A stretch of 64,000 nucleotides of DNA from contig CANQWM010000008.1 of the NCBI GenBank assembly GCA_947627535.1, positions 1 through 64,000 on the forward strand, written 5' to 3'. A program made the position numbers and the translations under genes. Below, in pieces: positions 40,995-50,607 of this stretch. Numbering within the stretch: position 1 is the stretch's first letter; every line of letters starts with the position of its first letter. The notes under the pieces are model-generated. The model saw only the letters and a program-made list of their open reading frames with translations. It was not told the origin of the DNA and ran no database searches. The DNA comes from an uncultured Acetatifactor sp. (lineage in GTDB: Bacteria > Bacillota > Clostridia > Lachnospirales > Lachnospiraceae).

Positions 40995-41225
40995 ATGGAA
41001 TTTGAAAAGCTGAAGAAGGTAATTGCAGAGGTACTGAATGTGGATCCCGATGAGATCACTATGGAGACCACTTTCACGGATGATCTGGGTGCGGACTCGC
41101 TGGATGTATTCCAGATCATCATGGGGATCGAGGAGGAGTTTGACATTGAGATCCCCGCTGAAAAGGCCGAGAAGATCACCACCGTCGAGGAAGCGGTGGA
41201 ATTGATCAAGAGCGCGTTGAGCTGA
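40995..41225 (+). CDS. acpP: Acyl carrier protein
   Basis: 76 aa, acidic, four-helix carrier. The phosphopantetheine Ser is in [20 protein letters not shown]. It shuttles acyl chains in fatty acid synthesis and to PlsX. GAAGGAAACGTT precedes the ATG. Size and charge are standard. Confidence 0.97.
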   Translation: MEFEKLKKVIAEVLNVDPDEITMETTFTDDLGADSLDVFQIIMGIEEEFDIEIPAEKAEKITTVEEAVELIKSALS

Positions 41226-41337
41226 ATGGAAGCTGTTGTCTGCCGTTGCTGAGAGCAGTCCGCCGTGGATAAATCCGCCAAGCGTACTGCTCCTTTACTT
41301 TGAAGGGGCCGCCCCAGGGCGGCGGAGTGTGGGAAGG

Positions 41338-42051
41338 ATGCGCGAGGAATACACTTTAAAAACGTTGGAGGAGCGCATAGGTTATCGGTTTCGGGACGAG
41401 GCACTGTTAAAGCAGGCCCTGACCCACAGCTCTTTTACCAACGAACAGAGGATCAATAAGTCGGGAAACTATGAGAGGCTGGAGTTTTTGGGAGACGCGG
41501 TGCTGGAGCTGGTATCCAGCGAATTTCTCTACAGGGAATACCCGGAGGTCCCGGAAGGGGAGCTGACGAAGCGGAGGGCCGCCATGGTGTGCGAACCGTC
41601 GCTGGCCTTCTGTGCCAGAGATCTGGAGCTGGGGGAGTTTATGCGGCTTGGCCGGGGCGAGGAGAGCACAGGGGGAAGACACCGCGACAGTATCACCTCG
41701 GACGCCATGGAGGCTGTGATCGGAGCCATTTACCTTGACGGCGGCATGGCCTGCGCAAAGGCTTTTATCGACAGATTTATTCTGGCGGATCTGGAGGACA
41801 GGCAGTTGTTTTATGACAGCAAGAGCAGTCTTCAGGAGCTGGTGCAGGGAGAGTTTAAGAAGGAGATCCGCTATGAACTTCTTGAGGAGAGCGGACCGGA
41901 GCATAATAAGGTATTCCGGGCAGCCGTCCTCATGGGCGCGGAGGTTCTTGGCGAGGGCCGGGGGAGAACGAAGAAGGCGGCGGAGCAGGAGGCCGCGTAC
42001 CAGGCGCTGCTCGGGCTGAGGGAAAGAGGACATGTATTTAAAAAACATTGA
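41338..42051 (+). CDS. rnc: Ribonuclease III
   Basis: 237 aa. The catalytic domain has the signature ERLEFLGDAVLEL and the second metal site SDAMEAVIGAIYLDGG. A double-stranded RNA-binding domain (about residues 160-230, KSSLQELVQG to KKAAEQEAAYQALL) follows. It processes rRNA precursors and structured mRNAs. I start at ATG 41338 with GGGAAGG; a frame opening at 41236 would add 34 non-conserved residues. Its end overlaps the smc start by 20 bases. Confidence 0.96.
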   Translation: MREEYTLKTLEERIGYRFRDEALLKQALTHSSFTNEQRINKSGNYERLEFLGDAVLELVSSEFLYREYPEVPEGELTKRRAAMVCEPSLAFCARDLELGEFMRLGRGEESTGGRHRDSITSDAMEAVIGAIYLDGGMACAKAFIDRFILADLEDRQLFYDSKSSLQELVQGEFKKEIRYELLEESGPEHNKVFRAAVLMGAEVLGEGRGRTKKAAEQEAAYQALLGLRERGHVFKKH

Positions 42052-45000
42052 AGTACAGGGCTTTAAGTCATTTGCAAACAAGATCAATTTTCAGTTTCAT
42101 AACGGCATTACCGGTATTGTAGGGCCAAACGGCAGCGGCAAGAGCAACGTGGCCGACGCGGTCCGCTGGGTGCTGGGAGAGCAGCGGGTCAAGCAGCTGC
42201 GCGGCGCCAGTATGCAGGATGTCATTTTCTCGGGAACAGAAAACAGGAAACCTCTAAGCAGCGCCGTGGTGGCGATCACGCTGGATAATTCCGACCACCA
42301 GCTTGCCATTGACTTTGACGAGGTGACGGTGACAAGGCGGCTTTACCGTTCCGGCGAAAGTGAATATCTGATCAACGGGACTCCCTGCAGACTGAAGGAT
42401 GTAAATGAGCTTTTTTATGACACCGGCATCGGCAAGGAAGGCTATTCCATCATCGGACAGGGCCAGATCGACAAGATCTTAAGCGGAAAGCCCGAGGAAC
42501 GTAGGGAGCTGTTTGACGAGGCAGCGGGAATCGTGAAATTCAAGCGCCGCAAGGCCGCGGCGCAGGCGAAGCTGGAGACGGAAAAGCAGAATCTCGTCCG
42601 GGTGAAGGATATCCTCTCGGAGCTGGAAAAGCAGGTGGGACCCCTGGAGCGCCAGGCAGAGGTGGCGAGGGTCTACCTGCGGAAAAAGGAAGAACTGAAG
42701 ACGCTGGATGTCAACGTCTTTCTGCTGGAGAACGGCAGGCTGCGGGATCAGCTGAAGTCCGCGGAGGAAAAGTACGGGCTGGCAAGCGGCGACCTGGCGG
42801 ATACCACGGCAAAGTACGAACAGATCAAGGAAGAGTACGGGCAGATCCAGGAAGAGATCGAATCCCTCGACGCCGCCATAGAGGAAGCCAGAAACAATGT
42901 CACGGACACGGGGCTGATGAGGGGAAAGCTGGAAGGCGAGATGAATGTGCTGAAAGAGCAGATCAATTCTGCCCGGGGCAGCGAGACGCATCTCACCAAC
43001 CGGAAAAATGCCATTCAGGAAGAGATCGGGGCGAAGGAGAAGGACAGGGAAAAACTGCTGAAGGAGAAGGCCGAGACGGATCATGATGTAGAGGAACTCA
43101 CCGAAACAGCCCGGATCCAAAGGGAAAAGCTGGAAGCGGTTCAGGCGAAGATCGAAGAACTCAACCAATCCATCGAGGAAGGAAAAAATACCATCATCGG
43201 AGAATTGAACCAACGCGCTACCATCAAGTCCCGGATGGGCCGTTTTGACACCATGATGGAGCAGGTGAACATCCGCAGAGCGGAGCTGAATTCCAGACTG
43301 CTTCGGGCAAAATCCGATGAGGAAGCAAGAGAAGAGTCGCTTAAGAATCTGGAGATGGAATTTGAGGATATCAGCGCGCAGCTCGCGGGCATGAACGAGC
43401 GGCAGGCCGCGGCGGAGCTGGAGCTGGGGGATATCCGTGAAATCCTGACAAAAAAAGATGCAAAGCTGCGGGAGACCCAGAGCGCCTACCACATGGAGCG
43501 CTCAAAGCTGGAGACGCTGACCAATCTTACCGAGCGCTACGAGGGATACGGCGGCAGCGTCAAGAAGGTCATGGAGCAGAAGGAAAAAGAAAAGGGAATC
43601 GTGGGTGTTGTCGCGGATATCATCAAGGTGGAGAAACAGTATGAGACCGCCATTGAGACGGCGCTTGGCGGCAATATCCAGAATATCGTCACAGATGACG
43701 AGGAAACGGCCAAGAGGATGATCCGGTATCTGAAGGACAATAAGCTGGGCCGTGCAACCTTCCTGCCGCTGACGAGCATTACAAACCCGCAGGAATTTAA
43801 AACCCCGGAAGTATTGAAGGAAAAAGGCGTTGTGGGCATGGCGGATGCGCTTGTCCGCACCGGGGAAAAATACGGAAACGTGGCGAAAGCCATGCTGGGC
43901 CGTATCGTGGTCATCGACAATGTAGACAATGCGGTACGGATCGCAAGAAAGTACGATTACGGGATCCGGATGGTGACGCTGGAGGGAGAGCTTCTCGTAC
44001 CCGGAGGCGCCATCAGCGGCGGCGCGTTTAAGAACAACAGCAATCTGCTGGGGCGGCGCAGGGAAATCGACGAGCTTGAAAAAAGGGTAAAGCAGCTTCT
44101 TGCCAGCGTGGACACCGCGAACCGGGAGATCGACGAGACCAAGGCGCGGCGCAACAAACTTCGCATGGAGCTGGAGGCGCTGAAGGCAGATATTCAGAGA
44201 AAGTCCATCGAGCAGAACACCGCCAGACTGAACATCGCGCAGGCGAGAGAGCGGATGGAGGAGGAAGCGGAGGGCGCCGCATCCCTGCGGATAGAAGAGA
44301 AAGAGATCGAGGGACAGCTGAACCAGATAAAAAAAGATAAAGATGCCATCCGGAAGGAACTGGAGGACAGCGAGGCCTTGGAAAAGTCCACCCAAGAGCA
44401 GATTCTCTTAAAGCAGCAGGAGATGGAAGAACTGCGAAAGACCGAGAGCGAGGCCGCCGGCCTCGTGGCGGAGTGGGACCTGAAGACAGAAAAAATGCGT
44501 CAGGACCAGGGATTTAAGCAGGCGAACGCGGATCGTATTGACGGAGAGATCCAGCGTTTCCGGGAGGAGCTTGCCGAGATTTTGGAGGCACTGGAGGAAA
44601 ACGGCCGGGAGGTGGAACGCAAGAAACAAAATATTGCGCAGATTGAGCAGACCATCGCCGCATCCTATGACGCCCAGAACGAATCGGAGGTCAAGCTGAA
44701 AGAAACGGCTGCGCGCAGGGAAGAGCTGGCGGAGAAGCAGAAGAACTTCTTTCAGCGGCGGGAAGAACTGGCGGAGCGTATGAGCGGACTGGATAAGGAA
44801 GTGTACCGCTTAAACGCCCAGAAGGAAAAGCTGGAGGAATCTCTGGAAAGCCAGATCAACTACATGTGGGACGAGTATGAGATCACCCTTTCGGACGCCG
44901 CTGCGATCCGGAATGAAGATATGACAGACCTGTCAGCAATGAAGCGGGATATTGTATCGTTAAAGGATCAGATCAAGAAGCTGGGTGACGTGAACGTCAA

Positions 45001-45592
45001 CGCCATCGAAGATTACCGGAATCTGATGGAACGGTATACCTTTATGACAACGCAGCACGACGACCTTGTGGAGGCGGAGAAGACGCTGGAGGGGATCATC
45101 CTGGAGCTGGACACCGCCATGAGAAAACAGTTTACGGAGAAGTTTGCCGAGATCGACAGAGAGTTTGACAAGGTGTTCCGGGAACTGTTCGGCGGCGGAA
45201 AGGGAACGCTGGAGCTGATGGAAGACGAGGACATTCTGGAGGCGGGTGTGCGCATTATCGCCCAGCCCCCCGGAAAGAAGCTACAGAACATGATGCAGCT
45301 GTCCGGCGGAGAGAAGGCGCTGACCGCCATTGCGCTTCTGTTTGCCATCCAGAACCTGAAACCTTCGCCGTTCTGCCTGCTGGACGAGATCGAGGCCGCC
45401 CTGGACGATTCCAATGTAGGGCGCTTTGCAAAGTATCTGCATAAGCTCACGAAAAATACACAGTTTATTGTGATCACCCACAGGAGAGGCACGATGGAGC
45501 AGGTGGACAGACTGTACGGCATTACCATGCAGGAAAAGGGTGTGTCCACGCTGGTGAGCGTAAACCTGATCGATAAGGAACTGGACGACTAG
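42032..45592 (+). CDS. smc: Chromosome partition protein Smc
   Basis: 1186 aa. Head domain with Walker A GPNGSGKSN, long coiled coil (about 170-500), hinge (about 515-680 with GVVADIIKVEKQYETAIETALGG and PGGAISGG), return coil (about 680-1010) and C-terminal head with signature LSGGEKALTAIALLFA and Walker B FCLLDEIEAALDD. It is the loop-extruding ATPase of the SMC-ScpAB complex; scpA and scpB are not in the window. The gene overlaps rnc and is followed closely by ftsY, the standard order. Confidence 0.98.
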   Translation: MYLKNIEVQGFKSFANKINFQFHNGITGIVGPNGSGKSNVADAVRWVLGEQRVKQLRGASMQDVIFSGTENRKPLSSAVVAITLDNSDHQLAIDFDEVTVTRRLYRSGESEYLINGTPCRLKDVNELFYDTGIGKEGYSIIGQGQIDKILSGKPEERRELFDEAAGIVKFKRRKAAAQAKLETEKQNLVRVKDILSELEKQVGPLERQAEVARVYLRKKEELKTLDVNVFLLENGRLRDQLKSAEEKYGLASGDLADTTAKYEQIKEEYGQIQEEIESLDAAIEEARNNVTDTGLMRGKLEGEMNVLKEQINSARGSETHLTNRKNAIQEEIGAKEKDREKLLKEKAETDHDVEELTETARIQREKLEAVQAKIEELNQSIEEGKNTIIGELNQRATIKSRMGRFDTMMEQVNIRRAELNSRLLRAKSDEEAREESLKNLEMEFEDISAQLAGMNERQAAAELELGDIREILTKKDAKLRETQSAYHMERSKLETLTNLTERYEGYGGSVKKVMEQKEKEKGIVGVVADIIKVEKQYETAIETALGGNIQNIVTDDEETAKRMIRYLKDNKLGRATFLPLTSITNPQEFKTPEVLKEKGVVGMADALVRTGEKYGNVAKAMLGRIVVIDNVDNAVRIARKYDYGIRMVTLEGELLVPGGAISGGAFKNNSNLLGRRREIDELEKRVKQLLASVDTANREIDETKARRNKLRMELEALKADIQRKSIEQNTARLNIAQARERMEEEAEGAASLRIEEKEIEGQLNQIKKDKDAIRKELEDSEALEKSTQEQILLKQQEMEELRKTESEAAGLVAEWDLKTEKMRQDQGFKQANADRIDGEIQRFREELAEILEALEENGREVERKKQNIAQIEQTIAASYDAQNESEVKLKETAARREELAEKQKNFFQRREELAERMSGLDKEVYRLNAQKEKLEESLESQINYMWDEYEITLSDAAAIRNEDMTDLSAMKRDIVSLKDQIKKLGDVNVNAIEDYRNLMERYTFMTTQHDDLVEAEKTLEGIILELDTAMRKQFTEKFAEIDREFDKVFRELFGGGKGTLELMEDEDILEAGVRIIAQPPGKKLQNMMQLSGGEKALTAIALLFAIQNLKPSPFCLLDEIEAALDDSNVGRFAKYLHKLTKNTQFIVITHRRGTMEQVDRLYGITMQEKGVSTLVSVNLIDKELDD

Positions 45593-45607
45593 GAGGTTTT
45601 AGGTTTC

Positions 45608-46615
45608 ATGAGTGAAGAGAACGGCAGTCAGGTAAATTTGAGCAGGAACAATATATACGGTGTGGAAAAAGTGGAAGCCGAGGAGAAAAAGGGTTTTTTT
45701 GCCAGGCTGAAGGCGGGACTTGCCAAGACCAGGGACAATATTGTCAAAGGCATAGACTCCGTGTTCAGCGGCAGCACCGAAATCGATGAGGATTTTTATG
45801 AGGAACTGGAAGAGATCCTGATCATGGGGGACATTGGCGTCAACGCCACTTCGCAGATCATGGACAGGCTGCGGGAGCAGGTGAGGGAGCGCCGAATCAA
45901 AGCGCCCTCCGAGTGCAGACAGCTTCTTGTGGAGAGCATCCGCGACCAGATGAAGGTGGAGGAGACGGCTTACGAGTTTGAGAGCTGCCAGTCCGTTGTT
46001 ATGATCATCGGTGTAAACGGCGTAGGAAAGACCACCACGGTAGGTAAGCTGGCCGGTAAGCTGAAAAAAAGCGGCCGGAGGGTGCTGATTGCCGCGGCGG
46101 ATACCTTCCGGGCGGCGGCGGGCGATCAGCTTGCGGAGTGGGCGAGACGTGCCGACGTGCCTTTGGTAGGCGGAAATGAAGGGGCGGATCCGGCCAGCGT
46201 GGTTTACGACGCGGTCAACGCCGCGAAGGCAAGGGACGTTGACGTTCTGCTCATCGACACGGCGGGAAGGCTGCATAACAAGAAGAACCTGATGGAAGAA
46301 CTGAGAAAAATGAACCGGATTATTGACCGGGAGTTTCCGGAGGCGCACAGGGAGAACCTGATCGTGCTGGACGCAACCACCGGCCAGAACGCTTTGCTGC
46401 AGGCCCGGGAATTTGGCGACGTGACGGATCTGACCGGCATTGTCCTTACAAAGATGGACGGCACGGCAAAGGGCGGAATCGCGGTGGCGATTCAGTCGGA
46501 ACTGAAGGTGCCTGTAAAATATATCGGGGTGGGTGAAACCATCGACGACCTGCAGAAATTTGACTCGGATGAATTTGTCAACGCGCTGTTTGACGTGCCG
46601 GAGGCTGGCGTATAA
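45608..46615 (+). CDS. ftsY: Signal recognition particle receptor FtsY
   Basis: 335 aa. A short acidic N-terminal region, the helical N domain (about residues 25-110) and the GTPase G domain with G1 GVNGVGKTTTVGKL, the ATLAAADTFRAAA-like insertion (IAAADTFRAAAGDQL), G3 DTAGRLHNKKNLMEEL and G4 TKMDGTAKGG. It docks the SRP (Ffh plus 4.5S RNA) at the membrane. AGGAGG precedes the ATG. The short A domain fits Gram-positive FtsY. Ffh is 8 kb further on. Confidence 0.97.
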   Translation: MSEENGSQVNLSRNNIYGVEKVEAEEKKGFFARLKAGLAKTRDNIVKGIDSVFSGSTEIDEDFYEELEEILIMGDIGVNATSQIMDRLREQVRERRIKAPSECRQLLVESIRDQMKVEETAYEFESCQSVVMIIGVNGVGKTTTVGKLAGKLKKSGRRVLIAAADTFRAAAGDQLAEWARRADVPLVGGNEGADPASVVYDAVNAAKARDVDVLLIDTAGRLHNKKNLMEELRKMNRIIDREFPEAHRENLIVLDATTGQNALLQAREFGDVTDLTGIVLTKMDGTAKGGIAVAIQSELKVPVKYIGVGETIDDLQKFDSDEFVNALFDVPEAGV

Positions 46616-46661
46616 CGGATAAAAGGAATGCGAGATCATCCCGCGGAAGGTGAGGAAGAAA

Positions 46662-47885
46662 ATGGAAGAGCAGATGCTGACACTGAAAAAATTTGAAGAA
46701 GCCTGTGAGGTGGTAAAACGGGTAACGCTGGAGACCAAGCTTGTGTTCAGCGATTATTTCAGCGCCGTCACGGGAAACAGGGTTTATCTGAAGCCGGAAA
46801 ACCTGCAGTTTACAGGCGCGTACAAGGTGCGGGGCGCTTATTACAAGATGAGCACCCTGTCGGAGGAAGAGCGGGCGAAGGGACTGATCACCGCCTCCGC
46901 GGGAAACCACGCCCAGGGCGTGGCTTATGCGGCGAAATGCTATGGGGCGAAGGCGACCATCGTCATGCCGACCACAACGCCACTGATGAAGGTGAACCGG
47001 ACGAAGAGCTACGGCGCCGAGACGGTGCTCTGCGGAGATGTCTATGACGAGGCCTGCGCGAAGGCGTATGAACTGGCGGCGGAGCACGGCTATACGTTCA
47101 TTCATCCCTTTGACGACCTGACGGTGGCCACCGGACAGGGAACCATCGCCATGGAGATCATCAAGGAGCTGCCCCTGGTGGACTATATTCTGGTTCCCAT
47201 CGGCGGAGGCGGACTTGCCACCGGCGTATCCGCGCTGGCGAAGCTTCTGAATCCAAAGATTAAGGTGATCGGCGTGGAACCGGCGGGGGCAAACTGTATG
47301 CAGGAATCCTTAAAAGCCGGAAAAGTGACTACACTTCCCACGGTAAACACCATAGCTGACGGCACAGCGGTCAAGACACCCGGTGAAAAACTTTTCCCCT
47401 ACTTACAGAAGAATCTGGATGATATCATCACCGTAAAGGATGAGGAACTGGTGGTGGCGTTTCTGGATATGGTGGAAAATCATAAGATGGTGGCGGAAAA
47501 TTCCGGACTGCTCACCGTTGCGGCGCTGCGCCATTTGGATGTGAAGGACAAGAAGATTGTTTCCATCATCAGCGGCGGCAACATGGATGTGATCACAATG
47601 TCCTCCGTGGTACAGCAGGGCCTGATCCTGCGCGACAGGATCTTTACGGTTTCCATCCTGCTTCCCGACAAGCCCGGCGAGCTGCACAGGGTATCGGGTA
47701 TCATTGCGGACGTGAACGGAAACGTGATCAAACTGGAGCATAACCAGTTCGTGACCATCAACCGCAACGCGGCCGTGGAGCTGAGGATCACCATGGAAGC
47801 CTTCGGAACGGAGCATAAGAAACAGATCATGGACGCACTGGAAGAGGGCGGTTATCAGCCGAAGCAGGTTAGGACCAACATTTAA
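46662..47885 (+). CDS. ilvA: Threonine ammonia-lyase (threonine dehydratase)
   Basis: 407 aa. A fold II PLP enzyme: PLP Lys in FTGAYKVRGAYYKM, SAGNHAQGVAYAA substrate loop, and the phosphate-binding GGGGLATGVSALA. A C-terminal ACT-like domain (about residues 330-405, TVSILLPDKPGELHRVSGIIAD) allows effector control. Length fits the short one-ACT form often called catabolic; it gives 2-oxobutyrate either for isoleucine or for fermentation. ATG 46662 with AGGTGAGG is preferred over GTG 46650. No other ilv genes are nearby, which leaves the role open. Confidence 0.93.
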   Translation: MEEQMLTLKKFEEACEVVKRVTLETKLVFSDYFSAVTGNRVYLKPENLQFTGAYKVRGAYYKMSTLSEEERAKGLITASAGNHAQGVAYAAKCYGAKATIVMPTTTPLMKVNRTKSYGAETVLCGDVYDEACAKAYELAAEHGYTFIHPFDDLTVATGQGTIAMEIIKELPLVDYILVPIGGGGLATGVSALAKLLNPKIKVIGVEPAGANCMQESLKAGKVTTLPTVNTIADGTAVKTPGEKLFPYLQKNLDDIITVKDEELVVAFLDMVENHKMVAENSGLLTVAALRHLDVKDKKIVSIISGGNMDVITMSSVVQQGLILRDRIFTVSILLPDKPGELHRVSGIIADVNGNVIKLEHNQFVTINRNAAVELRITMEAFGTEHKKQIMDALEEGGYQPKQVRTNI

Positions 47886-47919
47886 CGGAACAGTCCCGGC
47901 GGGCTGCCGCCGTGAACGG

Positions 47920-49242
47920 TCAGAGCTTTCTGCGGAATTTCCGGTAGAACACAACGGAGATGGCCGTACCGATCACCCAGCCCACCGGCCATGCGAACCA
48001 GATTCCCGCGCTCCCGAAACGGGAGGAGAAAACGAAGGCCAGTACCACCCGCAGGATCAGATCGCTGAAGGTCGCCGCTATGAATTCTTTCATCTTACCG
48101 GCGCCGCGCAGGACTCCGTCCGACACCAGCTTGCAGGATACCACAAAGTAAAACGGCGACAGGATCCGAAGGAACAATATGCCCGTATGGACCGCCGTAT
48201 CCGAGGGACTGTCCATAAAGAGGTGTACAAGCTGTCCGGGCGCCAGCAGATAGAGCAGGACAACGGGGGCGCAGACTGTCCAGATCATCCGGATCCCCGC
48301 GCGGAATCCCTGTTTTACGTGGTCGGTCTTTCCGGCGCCCAGATTCTGGGCGGTATAAGTGGAAATTCCGTTGCCGAGGGTGGTAAAGGAAGTGATCACC
48401 AGATTGTTCAGTTTTACGGAGGCGGAATAGCCCGCCATGACGCCGGGGCCGAATTGGTTAATCATTCCCTGGATCAGAATATTGCCGATGGAGATAAAGC
48501 TTTGCTGAAGAATGCTTGGCACGGCGATGACGGAGATATCCCGCAGGAACGTCAGGGAAAAAAGACGGCTCCTGCCGCTGCATTTGATCCCTGTCAGCCG
48601 TTTTGCCACGAAGACAAGGGCAAGGATGCAGCTGGCGCCCTGGCAGAGAAAGGTCGCCCAGGCCACGCCGGATACGCCCATGCCGAATCCCTTGACGAAC
48701 AGGATATCCACAGCGATATTGGATACGGAAGAGACGGCGAGGAAATAAAAGGGCGTTTTGGAATCCCCCAGGGCGGAAAAAATGCCGGTGGAGATATTGT
48801 AGAACAGGACGAAGGGGAATCCGCAGATATAGATCGTAAGGTACAGGCTGGAATCCGCGAACACTTCCGCCGGTGTATGGATGAGCCGGAGCAGGAGGTC
48901 GCTTGAGAAGAGACCGGCCGCCACCAGAACCGCGCAGAGAACGGTACTGGCCAGCATGGCGGTCCGAACGGCGGTTTTCAACCCTTTATTATCCCTGGCG
49001 CCGAAGAGCCTTGCCACGATGACGGAACAGCCGATGTTGCATCCGAAGGCAAAGGCGATGAAGATTAATGTGATCTCATAGCTGTTTCCCACCGCCGCCA
49101 GAGCGTTTTCTCCGATAAATTTTCCGGCCACGAAGCTGTCCGCAATGTTGTAAAGCTGCTGAAAGACAATGCTTCCCAGAAGCGGCAGGCAGTACTGCCA
49201 TAGCACCTTTCCCGGCGACCCGACGGTCAGATCCTTATTCAT
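47920..49242 (-). CDS. MATE family efflux protein
   Basis: 440 aa with about 12 TM segments in two six-helix halves (LPLLGSIVFQQLYNIADSFVAGKFIG in helix 1 is typical). It belongs to the NorM/DinF-like MATE group, which exports cationic drugs or metabolites using sodium or proton gradients. The substrate is unknown. I start at ATG 49242 (MNKDLTVGSP) with GGAGGAAGG before it; the longer frame to 49446 lies over the intergenic region and has no family match. It converges on ilvA. Confidence 0.93.
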   Translation of the reverse strand: MNKDLTVGSPGKVLWQYCLPLLGSIVFQQLYNIADSFVAGKFIGENALAAVGNSYEITLIFIAFAFGCNIGCSVIVARLFGARDNKGLKTAVRTAMLASTVLCAVLVAAGLFSSDLLLRLIHTPAEVFADSSLYLTIYICGFPFVLFYNISTGIFSALGDSKTPFYFLAVSSVSNIAVDILFVKGFGMGVSGVAWATFLCQGASCILALVFVAKRLTGIKCSGRSRLFSLTFLRDISVIAVPSILQQSFISIGNILIQGMINQFGPGVMAGYSASVKLNNLVITSFTTLGNGISTYTAQNLGAGKTDHVKQGFRAGIRMIWTVCAPVVLLYLLAPGQLVHLFMDSPSDTAVHTGILFLRILSPFYFVVSCKLVSDGVLRGAGKMKEFIAATFSDLILRVVLAFVFSSRFGSAGIWFAWPVGWVIGTAISVVFYRKFRRKL

Positions 49243-49344
49243 TTTCCTTCCTCCTCTTTCCATATTCTTTTTTTTACCCACCGTCCAGTGTAACACAAGA
49301 TGCTCAAATGTCAATGAAAGAAAGTAACAGGAGGTGCTTTCCCC

Positions 49345-50517
49345 ATGAAAAAAATAATTTCGGTATTGTTCCTTATCTGTCTCTTGCTGACAGGATGCGG
49401 CAGCGGCCACGACAGGGCAAAAAAATATCTGGTGCAGACCTATCACCTTCCCCAGGCGGAAAGGATTCCCAAAGTTATTCTGGACTGTGATATGACTTAT
49501 CTTGGGGACGACGCCATGTGTCTGAGCATTTTAGCGCAGGCGGATAAACTGGGGCTCATCGAATTATTGGGGGTTACGATCACGGGAGGAAACAATTTTG
49601 TGTCTTACGGCACAAATGCGGCGCTGGTTCAGCTGGAACACATGGAAAGGGAAGAGATCCCGGTTTATATGGGGACGGATATTCCCCTGAACGGTGAGCG
49701 GGACTTATCTTTGCAGGAGACCATAGTCGGCAGCATTGACAAATGGGGGGCAATGTATCATTTTGACGCTTATGTCGCGCCGGACCGGTATCATGATCTG
49801 GGGAAATTATATGAGCGAAAATGGGGCTACTCTGAGACGGAGGCGGAAGAGCTGAACTCCGTGGACTTTATGATACAACAGGTATCGGACTGCCCGGAGG
49901 AAGTGACGCTGATCTGTGTGGGAGCGGCGACCAACATTGCGTCAGCGTGTCAGAAGGATGACAGCTTTGCGGCGAAAACAGCGGGAATTGTGTATATGGG
50001 CACGATCATAGGAGATCAGGGAACTTATACGCCCTATGCGGATTTTAACTGTTTTTACGATGCGGAAGCATATGAGATCTGCTTCAGAAGTGACTTTCCG
50101 GTTCAGATGGTAATACCGCATGAGGCGTCCGGGACGGCCCTTTTGGATAAAGCTGTTTTTGATCTGCTGGATTCTAAGAAGGATACCCCGACAGCCGCCT
50201 TTTGGCTGGACAATCAATATAGCCAGTATCTGAGAAATCCAAAGAACAGGCAAAGCTGTCCGGATGCCATTGCGGCAGTCTGTTTTTTAAATCCCAATGT
50301 GATAGCCGGACAGGAAATCCTTCATTTAGAAGTGAATACAGATACGCAGAGCCCATATTACGGACAGGTTACGGCCCGGGCGAAAGATGGGAATGTCCAT
50401 GTCGTTATGGCAGTGGACAGCGAACAATACTGGAATTTTGTCACGGACCTGTTATGTGAAATGACGGAAAGCTCGGACCGGGATTATGCATGGTACGTGG
50501 AAGCTAATGACCTGTAG
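49345..50517 (+). CDS. Nucleoside hydrolase-like lipoprotein
   Basis: 390 aa. A lipoprotein signal (MKKIISVLFLICLLLTGCGSG, lipobox LTGC) places it on the outer face of the membrane. The body matches the inosine-uridine nucleoside hydrolase fold: an aspartate cluster ILDCDMTYLGDDAM, LICVGAATNIA, and a late PDAIAAVCFLNP. The metal cluster differs from the usual DTDPGxDD by extra residues, so substrate choice may differ. Extracellular nucleoside hydrolases are uncommon. It probably releases bases from nucleosides or ADP-ribosyl-like compounds outside the cell. AGGAGGTGC precedes the ATG. Confidence 0.85.
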   Translation: MKKIISVLFLICLLLTGCGSGHDRAKKYLVQTYHLPQAERIPKVILDCDMTYLGDDAMCLSILAQADKLGLIELLGVTITGGNNFVSYGTNAALVQLEHMEREEIPVYMGTDIPLNGERDLSLQETIVGSIDKWGAMYHFDAYVAPDRYHDLGKLYERKWGYSETEAEELNSVDFMIQQVSDCPEEVTLICVGAATNIASACQKDDSFAAKTAGIVYMGTIIGDQGTYTPYADFNCFYDAEAYEICFRSDFPVQMVIPHEASGTALLDKAVFDLLDSKKDTPTAAFWLDNQYSQYLRNPKNRQSCPDAIAAVCFLNPNVIAGQEILHLEVNTDTQSPYYGQVTARAKDGNVHVVMAVDSEQYWNFVTDLLCEMTESSDRDYAWYVEANDL

Positions 50518-50579
50518 GATATCAGGGCTGCCAGACGCAGTACGAAAGGGAAAAGAGAAAGCAGTTAAGAAAACAGTTG

Positions 50580-50601
50580 AGGGGACAGATATCTGTCCCC
50601 T
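50580..50601. terminator. Perfect 22-bp palindrome between convergent genes
   Basis: Two 11-base arms (AGGGGACAGAT and ATCTGTCCCCT) abut. It lies between the convergent ends at 50517 and 50608 and may act as a bidirectional terminator, although T runs are short. Confidence 0.55.
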
Positions 50602-50607
50602 CGGCCT

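Noticed and set aside
42479-43492. 337-codon minus-strand frame inside smc
   Set aside because: It is a shadow of the coiled coil coding sequence, with no initiation signals.
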